Shown: positions 16,789 to 25,738, numbered from the stretch's first letter. The stretch is 62,929 nt of DNA from Tardiphaga sp. (GCA_030147505.1 JASBVG010000011.1:1-62929); one strand, 5' to 3'. The notes: a model not told the origin generated them from the sequence alone. Made by a program: numbers and translations.

Positions 16789-18009
16789 CTAGAAGAATCC
16801 CTTGGCAGGCAGCGCCGTCGCGTTGACCTCGAAGGCGCCGATGGCCTGGGCCTTGACGGTCACCGGATTATGCGAGGACAGCGTGCGGGCGTTGCGCCAG
16901 TGCCGATCGAGATTGTCCGATGTCTTTGTCGCCGATGCGCCGCCTGCATCGAACAGCAGGCTGCCGCTGCGGATGGCAAGGTCATCGGTGATAATCTTTG
17001 CCTGCGCCGAGCGCAGCGCCGCTTCATGGGCGAGGCGCGTATCCGCGCTGTCGCCCGCGCGGCTGGCGGCATCCAGCACATCGACGGCCGCCAGCACCAC
17101 AGCTCCCGCGGCAAAGGCATTGCTGGAGATCTGCCCGATAGTCTGCTGCAGGATCGGGTCCTCGCGCGGATTGAGCGACGGCGAATAATAGAAATTTCGC
17201 GCACGGCGGCGGACGAGGTCGGCCGCGTCGCGTCGGATCGCGGCGACGATGCCGGCATTGATGGCCGTCAGGAACAGCTGGGCGAATGTGTTGGAGTAAG
17301 CGGCGCCGTAACCGACGTGGGGAGTGTCGAAGATCAGTTCGGATGCCTCGACGCGGACATTGCGGAAATGCGTCGTGCCGCTGCCGGTGAGCCGCTGGCC
17401 GCTGCCGTCCCAGTCATCGACGATGTCGATGCCGTCACGCTTCACCGGAATGACGGTGGTCGCGAGCCGCTTGTCGGCATCAGCGACACGCACCAGCACA
17501 TAATCGGAATAGAGCGTGCCGGTGCTGTAATATTTCGTGCCGTTCAGGCGATAGCCGTCGCCATCGCGCGTAACGATGGTGGCAGGCGCGATGTCGCCGA
17601 CTTGCGAGCTGCCGAGTTCGGTCGTGGCCAGGCCGATCAGCGCGCCGCCGACCACGTCCTCGCGCCATTTGCGGCTCTGCTCGCTCAGCGGCGTCAGAAC
17701 GAGGCGCTCCACCACGCTGAAATGGTTGCGCAGGATATGCGCCACATTGGCATCGGCCGTGCCGAGCCTGATGACCACGGAGAACAGCTCGCGCAGCGAG
17801 ACACCGCCGCCGCCGTCGGCCTTGGGGATCCGCAGCGCGCCGATCCGCGATTGCCGGATCAGGCCGATGATATCGTGGGGCAGGGTGCGCTCGCGTTCGC
17901 GCGTGGCTTCGTCCTGCGCGATGTAGTCGAACAGCGCGGTGAGGGAGGGTGAGTCGATGCGGGGTGGCTGCGGATCGCCCGGAAACTGTGGTGCGGCTGC
18001 TGTGTTCAT
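16789..18009 (-). CDS. SfnB/DszC-type acyl-CoA-dehydrogenase-fold flavoprotein
   Basis: This 406-residue protein has the acyl-CoA dehydrogenase fold, but of the sulfur-acquisition branch (SfnB, DszC) that uses reduced flavin and oxygen on organosulfur compounds. The N-terminal helical domain (residues 20-130) and beta domain with LNGTKYYSTGTLYSDYVLV are present, followed by the C-terminal four-helix domain with GIVAAIRRDAADLVRRRARN and HWRNARTLSSHNPV, the usual end motif. It lacks the catalytic Glu context of true acyl-CoA dehydrogenases as far as I can see. It lies with two FMN monooxygenases and SsuD, which supports desulfurisation over fatty-acid oxidation. Confidence 0.85.
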   Translation of the reverse strand: MNTAAAPQFPGDPQPPRIDSPSLTALFDYIAQDEATRERERTLPHDIIGLIRQSRIGALRIPKADGGGGVSLRELFSVVIRLGTADANVAHILRNHFSVVERLVLTPLSEQSRKWREDVVGGALIGLATTELGSSQVGDIAPATIVTRDGDGYRLNGTKYYSTGTLYSDYVLVRVADADKRLATTVIPVKRDGIDIVDDWDGSGQRLTGSGTTHFRNVRVEASELIFDTPHVGYGAAYSNTFAQLFLTAINAGIVAAIRRDAADLVRRRARNFYYSPSLNPREDPILQQTIGQISSNAFAAGAVVLAAVDVLDAASRAGDSADTRLAHEAALRSAQAKIITDDLAIRSGSLLFDAGGASATKTSDNLDRHWRNARTLSSHNPVTVKAQAIGAFEVNATALPAKGFF

Positions 18010-18039
18010 GGCTGTCTCACGTGTGGGGCTGCGTGGCGC

Positions 18040-18177
18040 TCACTGCGCGGTGGATTGAACGACAATGATCGGCCGGATCGCGGGATCAGGGCGGTTTGCC
18101 GATTGATAGACCGATGCGACGATCGCGACGGTGAGCGCGGCCGATATGGCAACGGCGAATACGGGGGGATGCGACAT
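18040..18177 (-). CDS. small single-helix membrane protein (45 residues)
   Basis: A complete short gene sits between the SfnB-type and NtaA-type genes on the same strand. ATG 18177 is preceded by GGAG at a 6-base spacing, a strong ribosome binding site. The product begins MSHPPVFAVAISAALTVAIV, giving one membrane segment at about residues 6-24, and is followed by a 20-residue tail with RPDPAIRPIIVVQ. It has no Cys. I do not know the function. Its position in the operon suggests a role in sulfur-compound uptake or as an accessory to a membrane complex. Confidence 0.65.
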   Translation of the reverse strand: MSHPPVFAVAISAALTVAIVASVYQSANRPDPAIRPIIVVQSTAQ

Positions 18178-18219
18178 GACTGACTCCAACGCAGTCATTA
18201 AAATCGCGATCGCATCTCC

Positions 18220-18240
18220 TTTTGAATTCCAAAGTTCAGG
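18220..18240 (-). promoter_or_regulatory. candidate shared motif upstream of sulfur genes
   Basis: Read on the minus strand the sequence is CCTGAACTTTGGAATTCAAA, 40-60 bases before the small-protein start. CTTTTGGAATTCCCTGAAG occurs upstream of the ssuA operon at 23273-23291, also on the minus strand. The shared core is TTTGGAATTC. It could be a binding site of a sulfur-starvation regulator; this is an inference from two clear copies and one weak copy (1919-1927). Confidence 0.35.
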
Positions 18241-18291
18241 CGATTGCGACGGGATCGTCCTGCTAGATCGGCCGCTGCGAGTACGTTGGTT

Positions 18292-19629
18292 TCAGGCCGA
18301 TGTGGCCGTCGCTTCGCGATCGGCATAGCGGCTCGTCGGACGCGCGAGGCCGAGATGGTCGCGCAATGTCGTGCCTTCATAGTCGCGCCTGAAAATGCCG
18401 CGCTTCTGCAGCAGCGGAACCACCTCATCGACGAAGGTGGCAAGGCCGCTCGGCAGCACGTCGGGCATCAGGTTGAAGCCATCGGCCGCGCCGGCGGCAA
18501 ACCACGCGGCGATGTCGTCGGCGATCTGTTCGGGCGTGCCGACGATGATGCGATGACCGACGCCGCCGCCGAGTGCCTTGAGCAATTCGCGGACGGTGCG
18601 GTTGCCCTTGCGCGCGAGATTGACGGTGCCGTGAAACATGGTCTGGTTGGCATTGACCGGCACCGGCAAATCGGGGAGCGGCTTGTCCAGTTCGAGCAGA
18701 TCCGGAGAGACCTGCAATGTGCCGGCAAGGCGCGACAGGCTGTACTGGATCGGCACCAGGTCCCACAATTCGTCCTGCCGCTTCCTCGCTTCGGCCTCGG
18801 TGCCGCCGATGACGGTGGCGAGGCCGGGAAGGATAACGATGGAATCGGACGGCCGTCCATATGCAACAGCACGCGAGCGCAGGTCGCGCGCATAAGCGAC
18901 GCCGTCTTCGATGGATTGCGACAGCGTGAACACCGCTTCCGCTTGCGCGGCTGCGAGATCGCGACCGTCGCTCGATCCACCCGCCTGCACGGTGACCGGT
19001 CGGCCTTGTGGCGATCGCGGTACATTGAGTGGCCCCTCGACATTGTAATGCGCGCCGCGATGCCTGATGGCGTGGACCTTGGACGTATCGACGAAACGCG
19101 CCGACGCCTTGTCGCCGACAAAGGCATCGTCTTCCCAGCTGTCCCACAGCGTCTGCACGATCTCGACGAATTCCCTGGCGCGGTCGTAGCGGGCCTTGTG
19201 TTCGAGCACCTGCGACAGGCCAAAATTACGGCCGGCAGCGGCGTCGGCCGTCGTCACCGCGTTCCATCCGACCCGGCCGCGGCTGGCATGATCCAGCGTC
19301 GCGAAGCGCCGCGCGATATTGTAGGGCTCGTTATAGGTCGTGGATGCTGTCGCGATCAGGCCGATATGGGTGGTTGCGGCCGCGACGGAGGCGAGAACGA
19401 TCGTCGGCTCCATGGAGGGGAACGGCCGCAGATCGATGCGATCGGTCACTGCCGGCGTGTCGGCGAGAAAGATCGCATCGAATTTTCCGCGCTCGGCGAT
19501 CTTCGCGACATTGATATAATGGCCGACATCGAAGAAGGCGCTGGGATTGCTCTCCGGCAGCCGCCACGCCGACGCATAGACGCCGGAATGAAGCAGGTTC
19601 ACATTGAGGTGCAGTTGGCGCTGGCTCAT
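18292..19629 (-). CDS. NtaA/DmoA-family FMN-dependent monooxygenase (first copy)
   Basis: This 445-residue luciferase-fold enzyme uses FMNH2 and oxygen on small organosulfur or amine substrates; relatives include dimethyl-sulfide monooxygenase DmoA, NtaA, SnaA and DszA. ATG 19629 has GAGG four bases upstream. Family blocks are FFDVGHYINVAKIAERGKFD, then FLADTPAV, HASRGRVGWNAVTT and PVTVQAGGSSDGRDLAA. The C-terminus has LLKALGGGVGHRIIVGTPEQ and ADGFNLMPDVLPSGL. It is encoded on the same strand as a second family member, SsuD and SsuA. No flavin reductase gene is seen nearby, so reduced FMN must come from elsewhere. Confidence 0.9.
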   Translation of the reverse strand: MSQRQLHLNVNLLHSGVYASAWRLPESNPSAFFDVGHYINVAKIAERGKFDAIFLADTPAVTDRIDLRPFPSMEPTIVLASVAAATTHIGLIATASTTYNEPYNIARRFATLDHASRGRVGWNAVTTADAAAGRNFGLSQVLEHKARYDRAREFVEIVQTLWDSWEDDAFVGDKASARFVDTSKVHAIRHRGAHYNVEGPLNVPRSPQGRPVTVQAGGSSDGRDLAAAQAEAVFTLSQSIEDGVAYARDLRSRAVAYGRPSDSIVILPGLATVIGGTEAEARKRQDELWDLVPIQYSLSRLAGTLQVSPDLLELDKPLPDLPVPVNANQTMFHGTVNLARKGNRTVRELLKALGGGVGHRIIVGTPEQIADDIAAWFAAGAADGFNLMPDVLPSGLATFVDEVVPLLQKRGIFRRDYEGTTLRDHLGLARPTSRYADREATATSA

Positions 19630-19665
19630 GGGTCCTCGTGACGATGATCTCGGCATGGTGGGGCG

Positions 19666-21057
19666 TTACTCGGCGGCGAGCGCCGGCGCATGCGCGGGCC
19701 GGAATTTCGCCGCCGGATGCGGAGCGTCGAGGCGGGCACGCCCGGTGCCGAACAGCTTTTCGCGCAGCGTGCCGGCCGCGTAATCGGCCTTGTAAAGCCC
19801 ACGGCGTGTCAGTTCGGGGACGAGCAGATCGACGATATCCTCGAAAGTACCGGGTGAAACGGCGAAGGCGAGGTTAAGGCCATCAACATCGGTCTCGCGG
19901 ACCCAGGCTTCGATCGCATCTGCGGCCTGGGCAGGCGTGCCGATGATGATCGGGCCGATGCCGCCGATGCCGACATGTTCGGCGACCTCGCGCACGGTCC
20001 AGACACGGTCGGGATCGGCGCGGGTGATGTTGTCCATCGCCGTGCGGCCGGCATCGTTGAGGACATGCTGGACTTTCTGGTCGAGGTCGTAGGTCGAGAA
20101 ATCGACACCAGTCCAGCCGGACATCAGGGTCAGCGCGCCCTCGTGATTGATGTAGCGGCGATAGTCCGCATGTTTGGCGCGCGCCTCGTCCTCGGTGCGG
20201 CCGAGAATGACCGTCATCATGCTGAAGATCAGGATTTTTGACGGATCGCGGCCGGTCTCCGCGGTCAGGGTGCGGATCGATGCCACGCGCGGCGCAATGA
20301 CCTTGGCCGATGGACCGGAGATGAAGACGCACTCGGCGTGCTGGGCCGCGAACAGTTTTCCGCGCTGCGATGAGCCGGCCTGATAGAGAACGGGGGTCCG
20401 CTGCAGCGACGGTTCTGCAAGATGGATGGCATCGACCGTGTAATGCTGGCCATAATGCTGGACGCGATGCACGCGCGCGGGATCGGTAAAGATGCCAGTC
20501 GTCTTGTCGCGGAGCGCCGCACCGTCCTCCCAGCTGCCTTCCCACAGTCGGTAGACGACCTCCATATATTCTTCGGCTACATCGTAGCGATCGTCATGCG
20601 CGGTCTGCTGCGCCTTGCCCATGCCGCGGGCCGCGCTGTCGAGATAGCCGGTGACGATGTTCCAGCCGATCCGGCCGTCGGTGAGATGGTCGAGGGTCGA
20701 CATGCGCCGCGCGAATGTATAGGGCGGCTCATAGGACAGCGTGCAGGTGATGCCGAAACCGAGATGCTCCGTGACCGACGCCATGGCGGACACCAGCATC
20801 AGCGGATCATTGACCGGGACCTGGGCGGCATTGCGCAGCGCTGCATCGACATTGCCACCATAGACGTCATAGACACCGAGCACATCGGCGAGAAACAGGC
20901 CGTCGAACCGTCCGCGCTCCAGCGTCCTGGCGAGATCGAGCCAGTAGCTCAGGCGGTTGTACTGGCTGGAGCGATCATCGGGATGCGTCCACAAGCCCGG
21001 TGATTGATGTGCCACGCAATTCATCGCGAAAGCGTTGAGCCGGATCTGTTTCGTCAT
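19666..21057 (-). CDS. NtaA/DmoA-family FMN-dependent monooxygenase (second copy)
   Basis: This 463-residue paralogue of the preceding enzyme differs from it enough to suggest a different substrate. ATG 21057 has GGAG six bases upstream; a longer frame to 21168 overlaps ssuD and is rejected. The blocks are LNAFAMNCVAHQSPGLW (the NtaA-type opening), FDGLFLADVLGVYDVYGG, LTDGRIGWNIVTGYLDSAAR, TPVLYQAGSSQRGKLFAA and GTPAQAADAIEAWV. It lies 28 bases after ssuD in the same operon. Confidence 0.9.
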   Translation of the reverse strand: MTKQIRLNAFAMNCVAHQSPGLWTHPDDRSSQYNRLSYWLDLARTLERGRFDGLFLADVLGVYDVYGGNVDAALRNAAQVPVNDPLMLVSAMASVTEHLGFGITCTLSYEPPYTFARRMSTLDHLTDGRIGWNIVTGYLDSAARGMGKAQQTAHDDRYDVAEEYMEVVYRLWEGSWEDGAALRDKTTGIFTDPARVHRVQHYGQHYTVDAIHLAEPSLQRTPVLYQAGSSQRGKLFAAQHAECVFISGPSAKVIAPRVASIRTLTAETGRDPSKILIFSMMTVILGRTEDEARAKHADYRRYINHEGALTLMSGWTGVDFSTYDLDQKVQHVLNDAGRTAMDNITRADPDRVWTVREVAEHVGIGGIGPIIIGTPAQAADAIEAWVRETDVDGLNLAFAVSPGTFEDIVDLLVPELTRRGLYKADYAAGTLREKLFGTGRARLDAPHPAAKFRPAHAPALAAE

Positions 21058-21085
21058 GCTGGTCTCCGTGGGCACACGCGCGACG

Positions 21086-22243
21086 CTAGGCCTGCGCGGC
21101 GGGCTTGCCTCCGCCGAGCGGCTCACCGAACGGGCCCGTATTGGCGGTCGAGCGCGGCGCACTGGCATTCGGCGCCAGATTCAGCAGCGGGAACACCAGT
21201 TCAGCAAACCGATAGGCTTCCTCGAGATGCGGGAAGCCGGACAGGATGAAGGTATCGATGCCGAGCGCCTGATATTCGCGAATGCGCGCGGCCACCGTTT
21301 CGGGATCGCCGACCAGCGCCGTGCCGGCGCCGCCGCGGACGAGACCGACCCCGGCCCAGAGATTGGGGCTGACTTCGAGCCGGTCGCGCCGGCCACCATG
21401 CAGTTGCGACATCCGCTGCTGGCCGACGGAATCCATGCGGCCGAGAATGCTCTGGGCCGATGCGATCGTCTCGTCGGTGAGATATTCGATTAGCTCATCC
21501 GCGGCTTGCCATGCGGCCTCGTTGGTGTGGCGGACGATAACATGCAGCCGGATGCCGAAGCTGATGCTGCGGCCGCGCCGCTCTGCCAGCTTGCGCACAC
21601 GGCCGATCTTTTCGGCAACCTGGTCCGGTGGCTCGCCCCAGGTGAGATATTTATCGACCGTATCGACGGCGACATCGATGCCGGCCTCGGAGGATCCGCC
21701 GAAATAGAAAGCAGGGCGCGGGTCCTGCGCCGGCGGATAGAGGATGCGACCATCCTCTATGGCAATATGCTTGCCTTTCACATTGACCGACACGCCCTTG
21801 AGCAGGTCGCCATAGACAGCGAGAAATTCGCGCGTCACCTCGTAACGCTCGTCGTGATCGTGAAACACGCCATCGCCCCGGTTTTCGACGGCGTCGCCGC
21901 CCGTCACGATATTGATGAGCAGGCGCCCGTCGGTAAGGCGATCCAGCGTCGCCGTCATGCGCGCGGCCACAGTGGGCGACTGCAATCCCGGCCGGACGGC
22001 GACGAGATAGCGCAGGCGCCTGGTCCACGGCGCGACTGCTGACGCGATCACCCAGGAATCTTCGCAGTTCCGGCCCGTGGGCAGCAACACGCCATAATAG
22101 CCGAGGCGGTCGGTCGCCTGTGCGATCTCGCGCAGATAGTTGAAATCGACGTCGCGCGCACCGATCGCGGTGCCGAGATGACGGCCGTCGCCGCTGGTGG
22201 GCAGGAACCAGAGAATCTTCAGATCGTCATTGGCCGCGGTCAT
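21086..22243 (-). CDS. ssuD: FMNH2-dependent alkanesulfonate monooxygenase
   Basis: SsuD cleaves alkanesulfonates to an aldehyde and sulfite, supplying sulfur when sulfate is scarce. The 385-residue length is normal. The opening [17 protein letters not shown], the cysteine context [28 protein letters not shown] and the RxH pair in [11 protein letters not shown] match residues known to matter in E. coli SsuD. The C-terminal [23 protein letters not shown] is also typical. Its start overlaps the ssuA stop by four bases. No ssuE reductase is present in the window. Confidence 0.95.
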   Translation of the reverse strand: MTAANDDLKILWFLPTSGDGRHLGTAIGARDVDFNYLREIAQATDRLGYYGVLLPTGRNCEDSWVIASAVAPWTRRLRYLVAVRPGLQSPTVAARMTATLDRLTDGRLLINIVTGGDAVENRGDGVFHDHDERYEVTREFLAVYGDLLKGVSVNVKGKHIAIEDGRILYPPAQDPRPAFYFGGSSEAGIDVAVDTVDKYLTWGEPPDQVAEKIGRVRKLAERRGRSISFGIRLHVIVRHTNEAAWQAADELIEYLTDETIASAQSILGRMDSVGQQRMSQLHGGRRDRLEVSPNLWAGVGLVRGGAGTALVGDPETVAARIREYQALGIDTFILSGFPHLEEAYRFAELVFPLLNLAPNASAPRSTANTGPFGEPLGGGKPAAQA

Positions 22244-23208
22244 GGTGCGAGCGGTCCTGCGGCATCGGCGATGGAGATGGCCTTGGGGATCAGGCCCAGC
22301 GCATGGAACGTGTCGGCTACCTGCTGCTGTTCGATGATCACCTGTCTGGTAATCGGCTTGATGCCGTAGGACTGGCGCTTCAGTGCAACCTCCAGCACGG
22401 GGACGGGGAGGCCCACCGACGGGCTCAACTGTTCCGCGACGGCCTTGATGTCGGTCTTCGCCCAGTCATCCACCTCGCGCAGGCTGTCGAGGATCGCATC
22501 GACAAGCTTCGGCTCGCTCTCCAGGAATTTCTGCGAGGCGAGGTAAAACTGATAGTTCGACACGGTATCGGTGCCGTCAGCCAGCGTGCGGGCACCGATG
22601 GCGGCTTCCGCCGATGCCTGGAACGGATCCCAGATCACCCACGCATCGACGGCGCCGCGCTCGAAGGCGGCGCGGGCATCGGCGGGGGCCAGAAACACCG
22701 GTGTGATATCGGCATATTTGATACCGGCCTTCTCCAGCGCCTTCACCAGCAGATAATGGACATTCGAGCCTTTATTGAGCGCGACCTTCTTGCCTTTCAG
22801 ATCCACTACGGATTTCAATGGGCTATCCTTCGGAACGAGGATGGCCTCACCTTTCGGCGCTGGCGGCTCGAAGGCCACGTAACGGATCGGCGCGCTGGCA
22901 GCCTGCGCGAAAATCGGCGGCGCTTCGCCGGTATTGCCGAAATCGAGCGCGCCGACATTGATGGCTTCCAGCAGCGCGGGTCCTGCGTTGAACTCGCTCC
23001 ATTTGACGGTGTAGCCGAGGGCTTTCAGTTTTGGCTCGAGGCTTCCCTTGCTCTTCAGAAGGACAAGCTTGCCGTATTTCTGAAAGCCGATGCGAACTGT
23101 CTTGTCCTGCGCATGTGCGCCAGTGGAGGTCATCGACGCCGCGAAGCCGATCGCAACTGCGAGTCCTGCCCTCGCAAGTATTTTCGTCAGATGTTTGAAG
23201 TGGATCAT
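22240..23208 (-). CDS. ssuA: aliphatic sulfonate-binding protein, SsuA type
   Basis: This 322-residue periplasmic binding protein has ATG 23208 with GGAGAG six bases upstream; the longer frame to 23253 is unnecessary. The signal peptide ends TGAHAQ, and the mature protein starts [17 protein letters not shown], a hallmark of Ssu[17 protein letters not shown] and [20 protein letters not shown] are further family blocks. It is first in an operon with ssuD and the second monooxygenase. The matching permease and ATPase are not adjacent; the pair at 12832-14458 is the nearest candidate. Confidence 0.93.
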   Translation of the reverse strand: MIHFKHLTKILARAGLAVAIGFAASMTSTGAHAQDKTVRIGFQKYGKLVLLKSKGSLEPKLKALGYTVKWSEFNAGPALLEAINVGALDFGNTGEAPPIFAQAASAPIRYVAFEPPAPKGEAILVPKDSPLKSVVDLKGKKVALNKGSNVHYLLVKALEKAGIKYADITPVFLAPADARAAFERGAVDAWVIWDPFQASAEAAIGARTLADGTDTVSNYQFYLASQKFLESEPKLVDAILDSLREVDDWAKTDIKAVAEQLSPSVGLPVPVLEVALKRQSYGIKPITRQVIIEQQQVADTFHALGLIPKAISIADAAGPLAP

Positions 23209-23272
23209 TTGGTGCTCTCCCGTGGCCTCGATATGCGACACGACAGGCAACATTACAGCCTTGATCGACGAC

Positions 23273-23291
23273 TTCAGGGAATTCCAAAAGA
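23273..23291 (-). promoter_or_regulatory. candidate shared motif upstream of the ssuA operon
   Basis: On the minus strand the sequence CTTTTGGAATTCCCTGAAG lies about 65-83 bases before the ssuA start. It shares TTTGGAATTC with the site at 18220-18240. No -35/-10 pair is assigned. Confidence 0.35.
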
Positions 23292-23477
23292 GACGGTCAT
23301 GTCGGTGCGATCGGACTGTGCGACGGGGTGGTCCAGAGAAGGTTGTACTCCGGGCTCCTGTCGAAAATGATCGGCGCGTTTAGGCGCAGGACGCAACAAA
23401 CGCCGCCGCGCGTGCCGATGGCTCGCAAGGCAGCGATCCCTTGAAAATATCGATCCACTGCGCGCTACGTCGAGGGT

Positions 23478-23785
23478 TCAGCCGCGGAGCCGAACCGCCG
23501 CCTCGGCCTTCAACCTGGAACGATCGATCTTCTGGGTGCTGGCCAGAGGCAGAGCATCGACGAACCATACTTTGCGCGGATGCTGATAAGCGGGCGCGTG
23601 GTCGAGGGCATAGGTCTTGATGTCGTCTTCGCTCGGCGACGTGCCGGTGCGCAGCACGATGAAGGCGACGGGTTTCTGCCCTTTGATGTCGTCATCGACA
23701 GGGACGACGCAGGCCTGCGCGATGGCCGGGTGATGTTCGAGTACGGCAAACGCGACCTCGCTCTGCAGACCGTACTTCGATTATT
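23478..23785 (-). pseudogene. acyl-CoA synthetase (AMP-dependent ligase), C-terminal fragment
   Basis: On the minus strand the frame reads VAFAVLEHHPAIAQACVVPV, then KGQKPVAFIVLRTGTSPSED, and finally KVWFVDALPLASTQKIDRSR before a TGA at 23478-23480. This is the small C-terminal domain of AMP-forming acyl-CoA ligases, including the final catalytic lysine context in STQKIDRS. A stop codon lies just upstream, near 23785, and the large N-terminal ATP-binding domain is absent. About 95 codons remain of an expected 500 or more, so this is a remnant. Confidence 0.75.
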
Positions 23786-24425
23786 TAGTTAGTGCTAAAC
23801 ACCGGTCGGTCACTCCTCGCTGGAAGGATTCCATGATGCGGCATTGCTGCTCAATTCGGCGGAGTAAGGTGGTCGTCAAGTAAAACCGGCACCGCAGCGG
23901 CTGATGACGGTACGACGAAAAATTTGTGTTTGGATAACATACGTTATTCGAAAAGAGACAGATAGACCAACGCTAATAGACCTCGGCGTAGGTCCCCTCC
24001 AGATAGTTGTTAGCAACCATGCCGGGATCGCCATGCCCCGGTCCGCATACGTAGATCATTTCGAGTTCGCGTGCGCGGATGACACGGTTGAGATGCGTGT
24101 AGATGAAATTCAGGCCCGGCGTGGTCCCCCAATGACCAAGAAGCCGCGGCTTTACATGTTCGGGGCGCAGCGGCTCACGAAACAGTGGATTGTCTCAACA
24201 GATGTAGCGGTCTGCGCAAGGTCAATGTTTCCTAGTCCGGCCAGTTCAGTTCTGTGACCTAAAAACAACCATCCGAGAAAGCGGCCTATCGTTGGCCGCA
24301 TGATCGATGACCGAGCCGTGAAATAAGTAACGACGGTGCATTCCGACATGGGACATCGATCAGAGGAGGGCGTTCATAGAGGTGTCATACTGCGGCATTA
24401 GTGCTCGTACTGTTACACTTGGCTG
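23786..24425. other. intergenic graveyard between the sulfur island and the surface-signalling block
   Basis: Apart from the phosphoketolase fragment at 23973-24194 no gene is visible. The stretches 23790-23970 and 24200-24425 hold no frame with recognisable content. The last 100 bases probably contain the promoter of the STN-TonB_C gene, but I cannot define it. Confidence 0.45.
23973..24194 (-). pseudogene. phosphoketolase, N-terminal fragment
   Basis: The minus strand reads [20 protein letters not shown], then [20 protein letters not shown], then [20 protein letters not shown], ending LEGTYAEVY and a TAG. This is the conserved start of xylulose-5-phosphate/fructose-6-phosphate phosphoketolase, with the GPGHG motif of the thiamine-diphosphate domain. 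Only about 74 of roughly 800 codons survive, bounded by stops on both sides. Confidence 0.8.
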
Positions 24426-25190
24426 ATGGCGGGTTTTGTGTTGCTGGGACTGTCGGGGAAAATCGCGCAGAACCGGCTTGCAGGCAAAAAAGGCAACAAT
24501 CGCAGGTGTGTTTCTCTTCTCGTGCTGTTGTGCGTGATCGTGTCGCCTGCCGGATTGCATGCGAGAGAGATGAAGTCTTATTCGAGCCAGACCATTACGT
24601 TTGAAATTCCCTCGCAGTCTCTAGCTCAGGCACTTGAAAGATTCAGTATCGCAACGGGTATCGACGTGTTCTTTAATGCCACAATGGCCGAGAGACGTCA
24701 GTCCAGTCCAGTCATTGGCTCATTCACACCGCAGGCAGCAATCAGGATGCTTCTCTCAGGCACGGGTTACGTCGCGCGCGCGTCGGCACCCGGGTCTATT
24801 GCCATTGTGAGACACGATGCCGGCGCGCGAGATGCCGCACCCGCTGATCATAGCACGCGCTACGAGGCCTATTTTTCACAGATTCAGGAGAAAGTCGATC
24901 AAGTACTGCGCACCTGGCCTGAAACAGCCACCGCCACCGCGGATATGCTGTTGAGGCTATGGCTCAAGTCGTCCGGCGACGTTGCTCGCGCCGAATTACT
25001 CGCTCTGAAAGGTGACGACAATCTCTACGTCAATCGATCGATCGCGAATTTGATCAGCAAGTCGAAATTCGCTGCCCCGCCTGCGGGGATGCCGCAACCG
25101 GTGACATTGTTGATCCTTCCTCTTGTTTCGCAAAGCGATCGATCATACTCGTCTCGTCGGACTGCACCTGCTCAAGCGGTGCGCCAATGA
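24426..25190 (+). CDS. secreted STN-TonB_C fusion protein of a surface-signalling cassette
   Basis: This 254-residue exported protein has a long basic N-region, a hydrophobic core SLLVLLCVIVSPAGLHA (residues 30-46), an STN (secretin/TonB short N-terminal) domain at about 57-130 (TITFEIPSQSLAQALERFSI, ending in SGTGYVARA), and a TonB-C-terminal-like domain at about 145-233 (LLRLWLKSSGDVARAELLAL, then APPAGMPQPVTLLILP). In FecA-type receptors the STN domain contacts the FecR anti-sigma protein; here it is detached from any beta-barrel and joined to a TonB-like domain. The stop overlaps the sigma-factor start (ATGA), so the three signalling genes are one unit. The start choice is uncertain because no ribosome binding site is seen. 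The domain calls are by eye. Confidence 0.82.
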   Translation: MAGFVLLGLSGKIAQNRLAGKKGNNRRCVSLLVLLCVIVSPAGLHAREMKSYSSQTITFEIPSQSLAQALERFSIATGIDVFFNATMAERRQSSPVIGSFTPQAAIRMLLSGTGYVARASAPGSIAIVRHDAGARDAAPADHSTRYEAYFSQIQEKVDQVLRTWPETATATADMLLRLWLKSSGDVARAELLALKGDDNLYVNRSIANLISKSKFAAPPAGMPQPVTLLILPLVSQSDRSYSSRRTAPAQAVRQ

Positions 25191-25738
25191 CGGAGCCATC
25201 GGGACAGGGCCTGCGTCGGTTGCTAATGCTCGACTATCCCGAATTGAAGAAGCAACTGACTCGACGGATCGGGTCGGCAGAACGCGCCGAAGATGCCCTG
25301 CAAGACACCTGGATGCGTCTTGAGAGGGCTAAACCGACGGAGCCGGTCAACCGGCCTTTCTCCTATGTGCTGCGTATCGCATACTTCCTTGCGCTCAAGC
25401 GCCTGAAGAAAGAGCGTGACAGTGTCAGCCTCGAGGATGCGCGAACTGCGCTCGACCTTATCGACGATAGGCCGGATCCCGAGCGGGTCGCAGCCGCGCG
25501 GTCCGAACTTGCCGCTGTTCGCGAGGCATTGGCCGAACTCTCTTCGCGTCGCCGCGACATCCTGCTAGCGGCGCGGCTCAAAGACGTCCCCTTGCGCGAA
25601 CTGGCCGAGCAATACGGCATCTCCCAGCGGATGGCCGAACTTGAACTCAAAGCCGCGCTGCAGTTTTGCGGTGACCGGATCGAAAGAAAAATCGTTCAGC
25701 GTTTCGGTCCCAGGCCGAAAGGGGCATCTGATACGTAA
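25187..25738 (+). CDS. ECF-type RNA polymerase sigma factor (FecI-like)
   Basis: This 183-residue sigma factor has only regions 2 and 4. Region 2 covers about residues 15-80 (AERAEDALQDTWMRLERAKP and the promoter-melting segment RPFSYVLRIAYFLALKRLKK). Region 4 covers about 108-165, with the HTH VPLRELAEQYGISQRMAELE. ATG 25187 lies in the ATGA overlap with the STN-TonB_C gene. FecR follows 33 bases downstream. By analogy with FecI-FecR it would be held or activated by the FecR protein and direct transcription of the nearby exoprotein gene and probably its own operon. Confidence 0.92.
   Translation: MTEPSGQGLRRLLMLDYPELKKQLTRRIGSAERAEDALQDTWMRLERAKPTEPVNRPFSYVLRIAYFLALKRLKKERDSVSLEDARTALDLIDDRPDPERVAAARSELAAVREALAELSSRRRDILLAARLKDVPLRELAEQYGISQRMAELELKAALQFCGDRIERKIVQRFGPRPKGASDT

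Noticed and set aside
16789..18009. Ordinary fatty-acid acyl-CoA dehydrogenase
   Set aside because: Sequence blocks and the surrounding FMN monooxygenases fit the SfnB/DszC sulfur-acquisition branch better.
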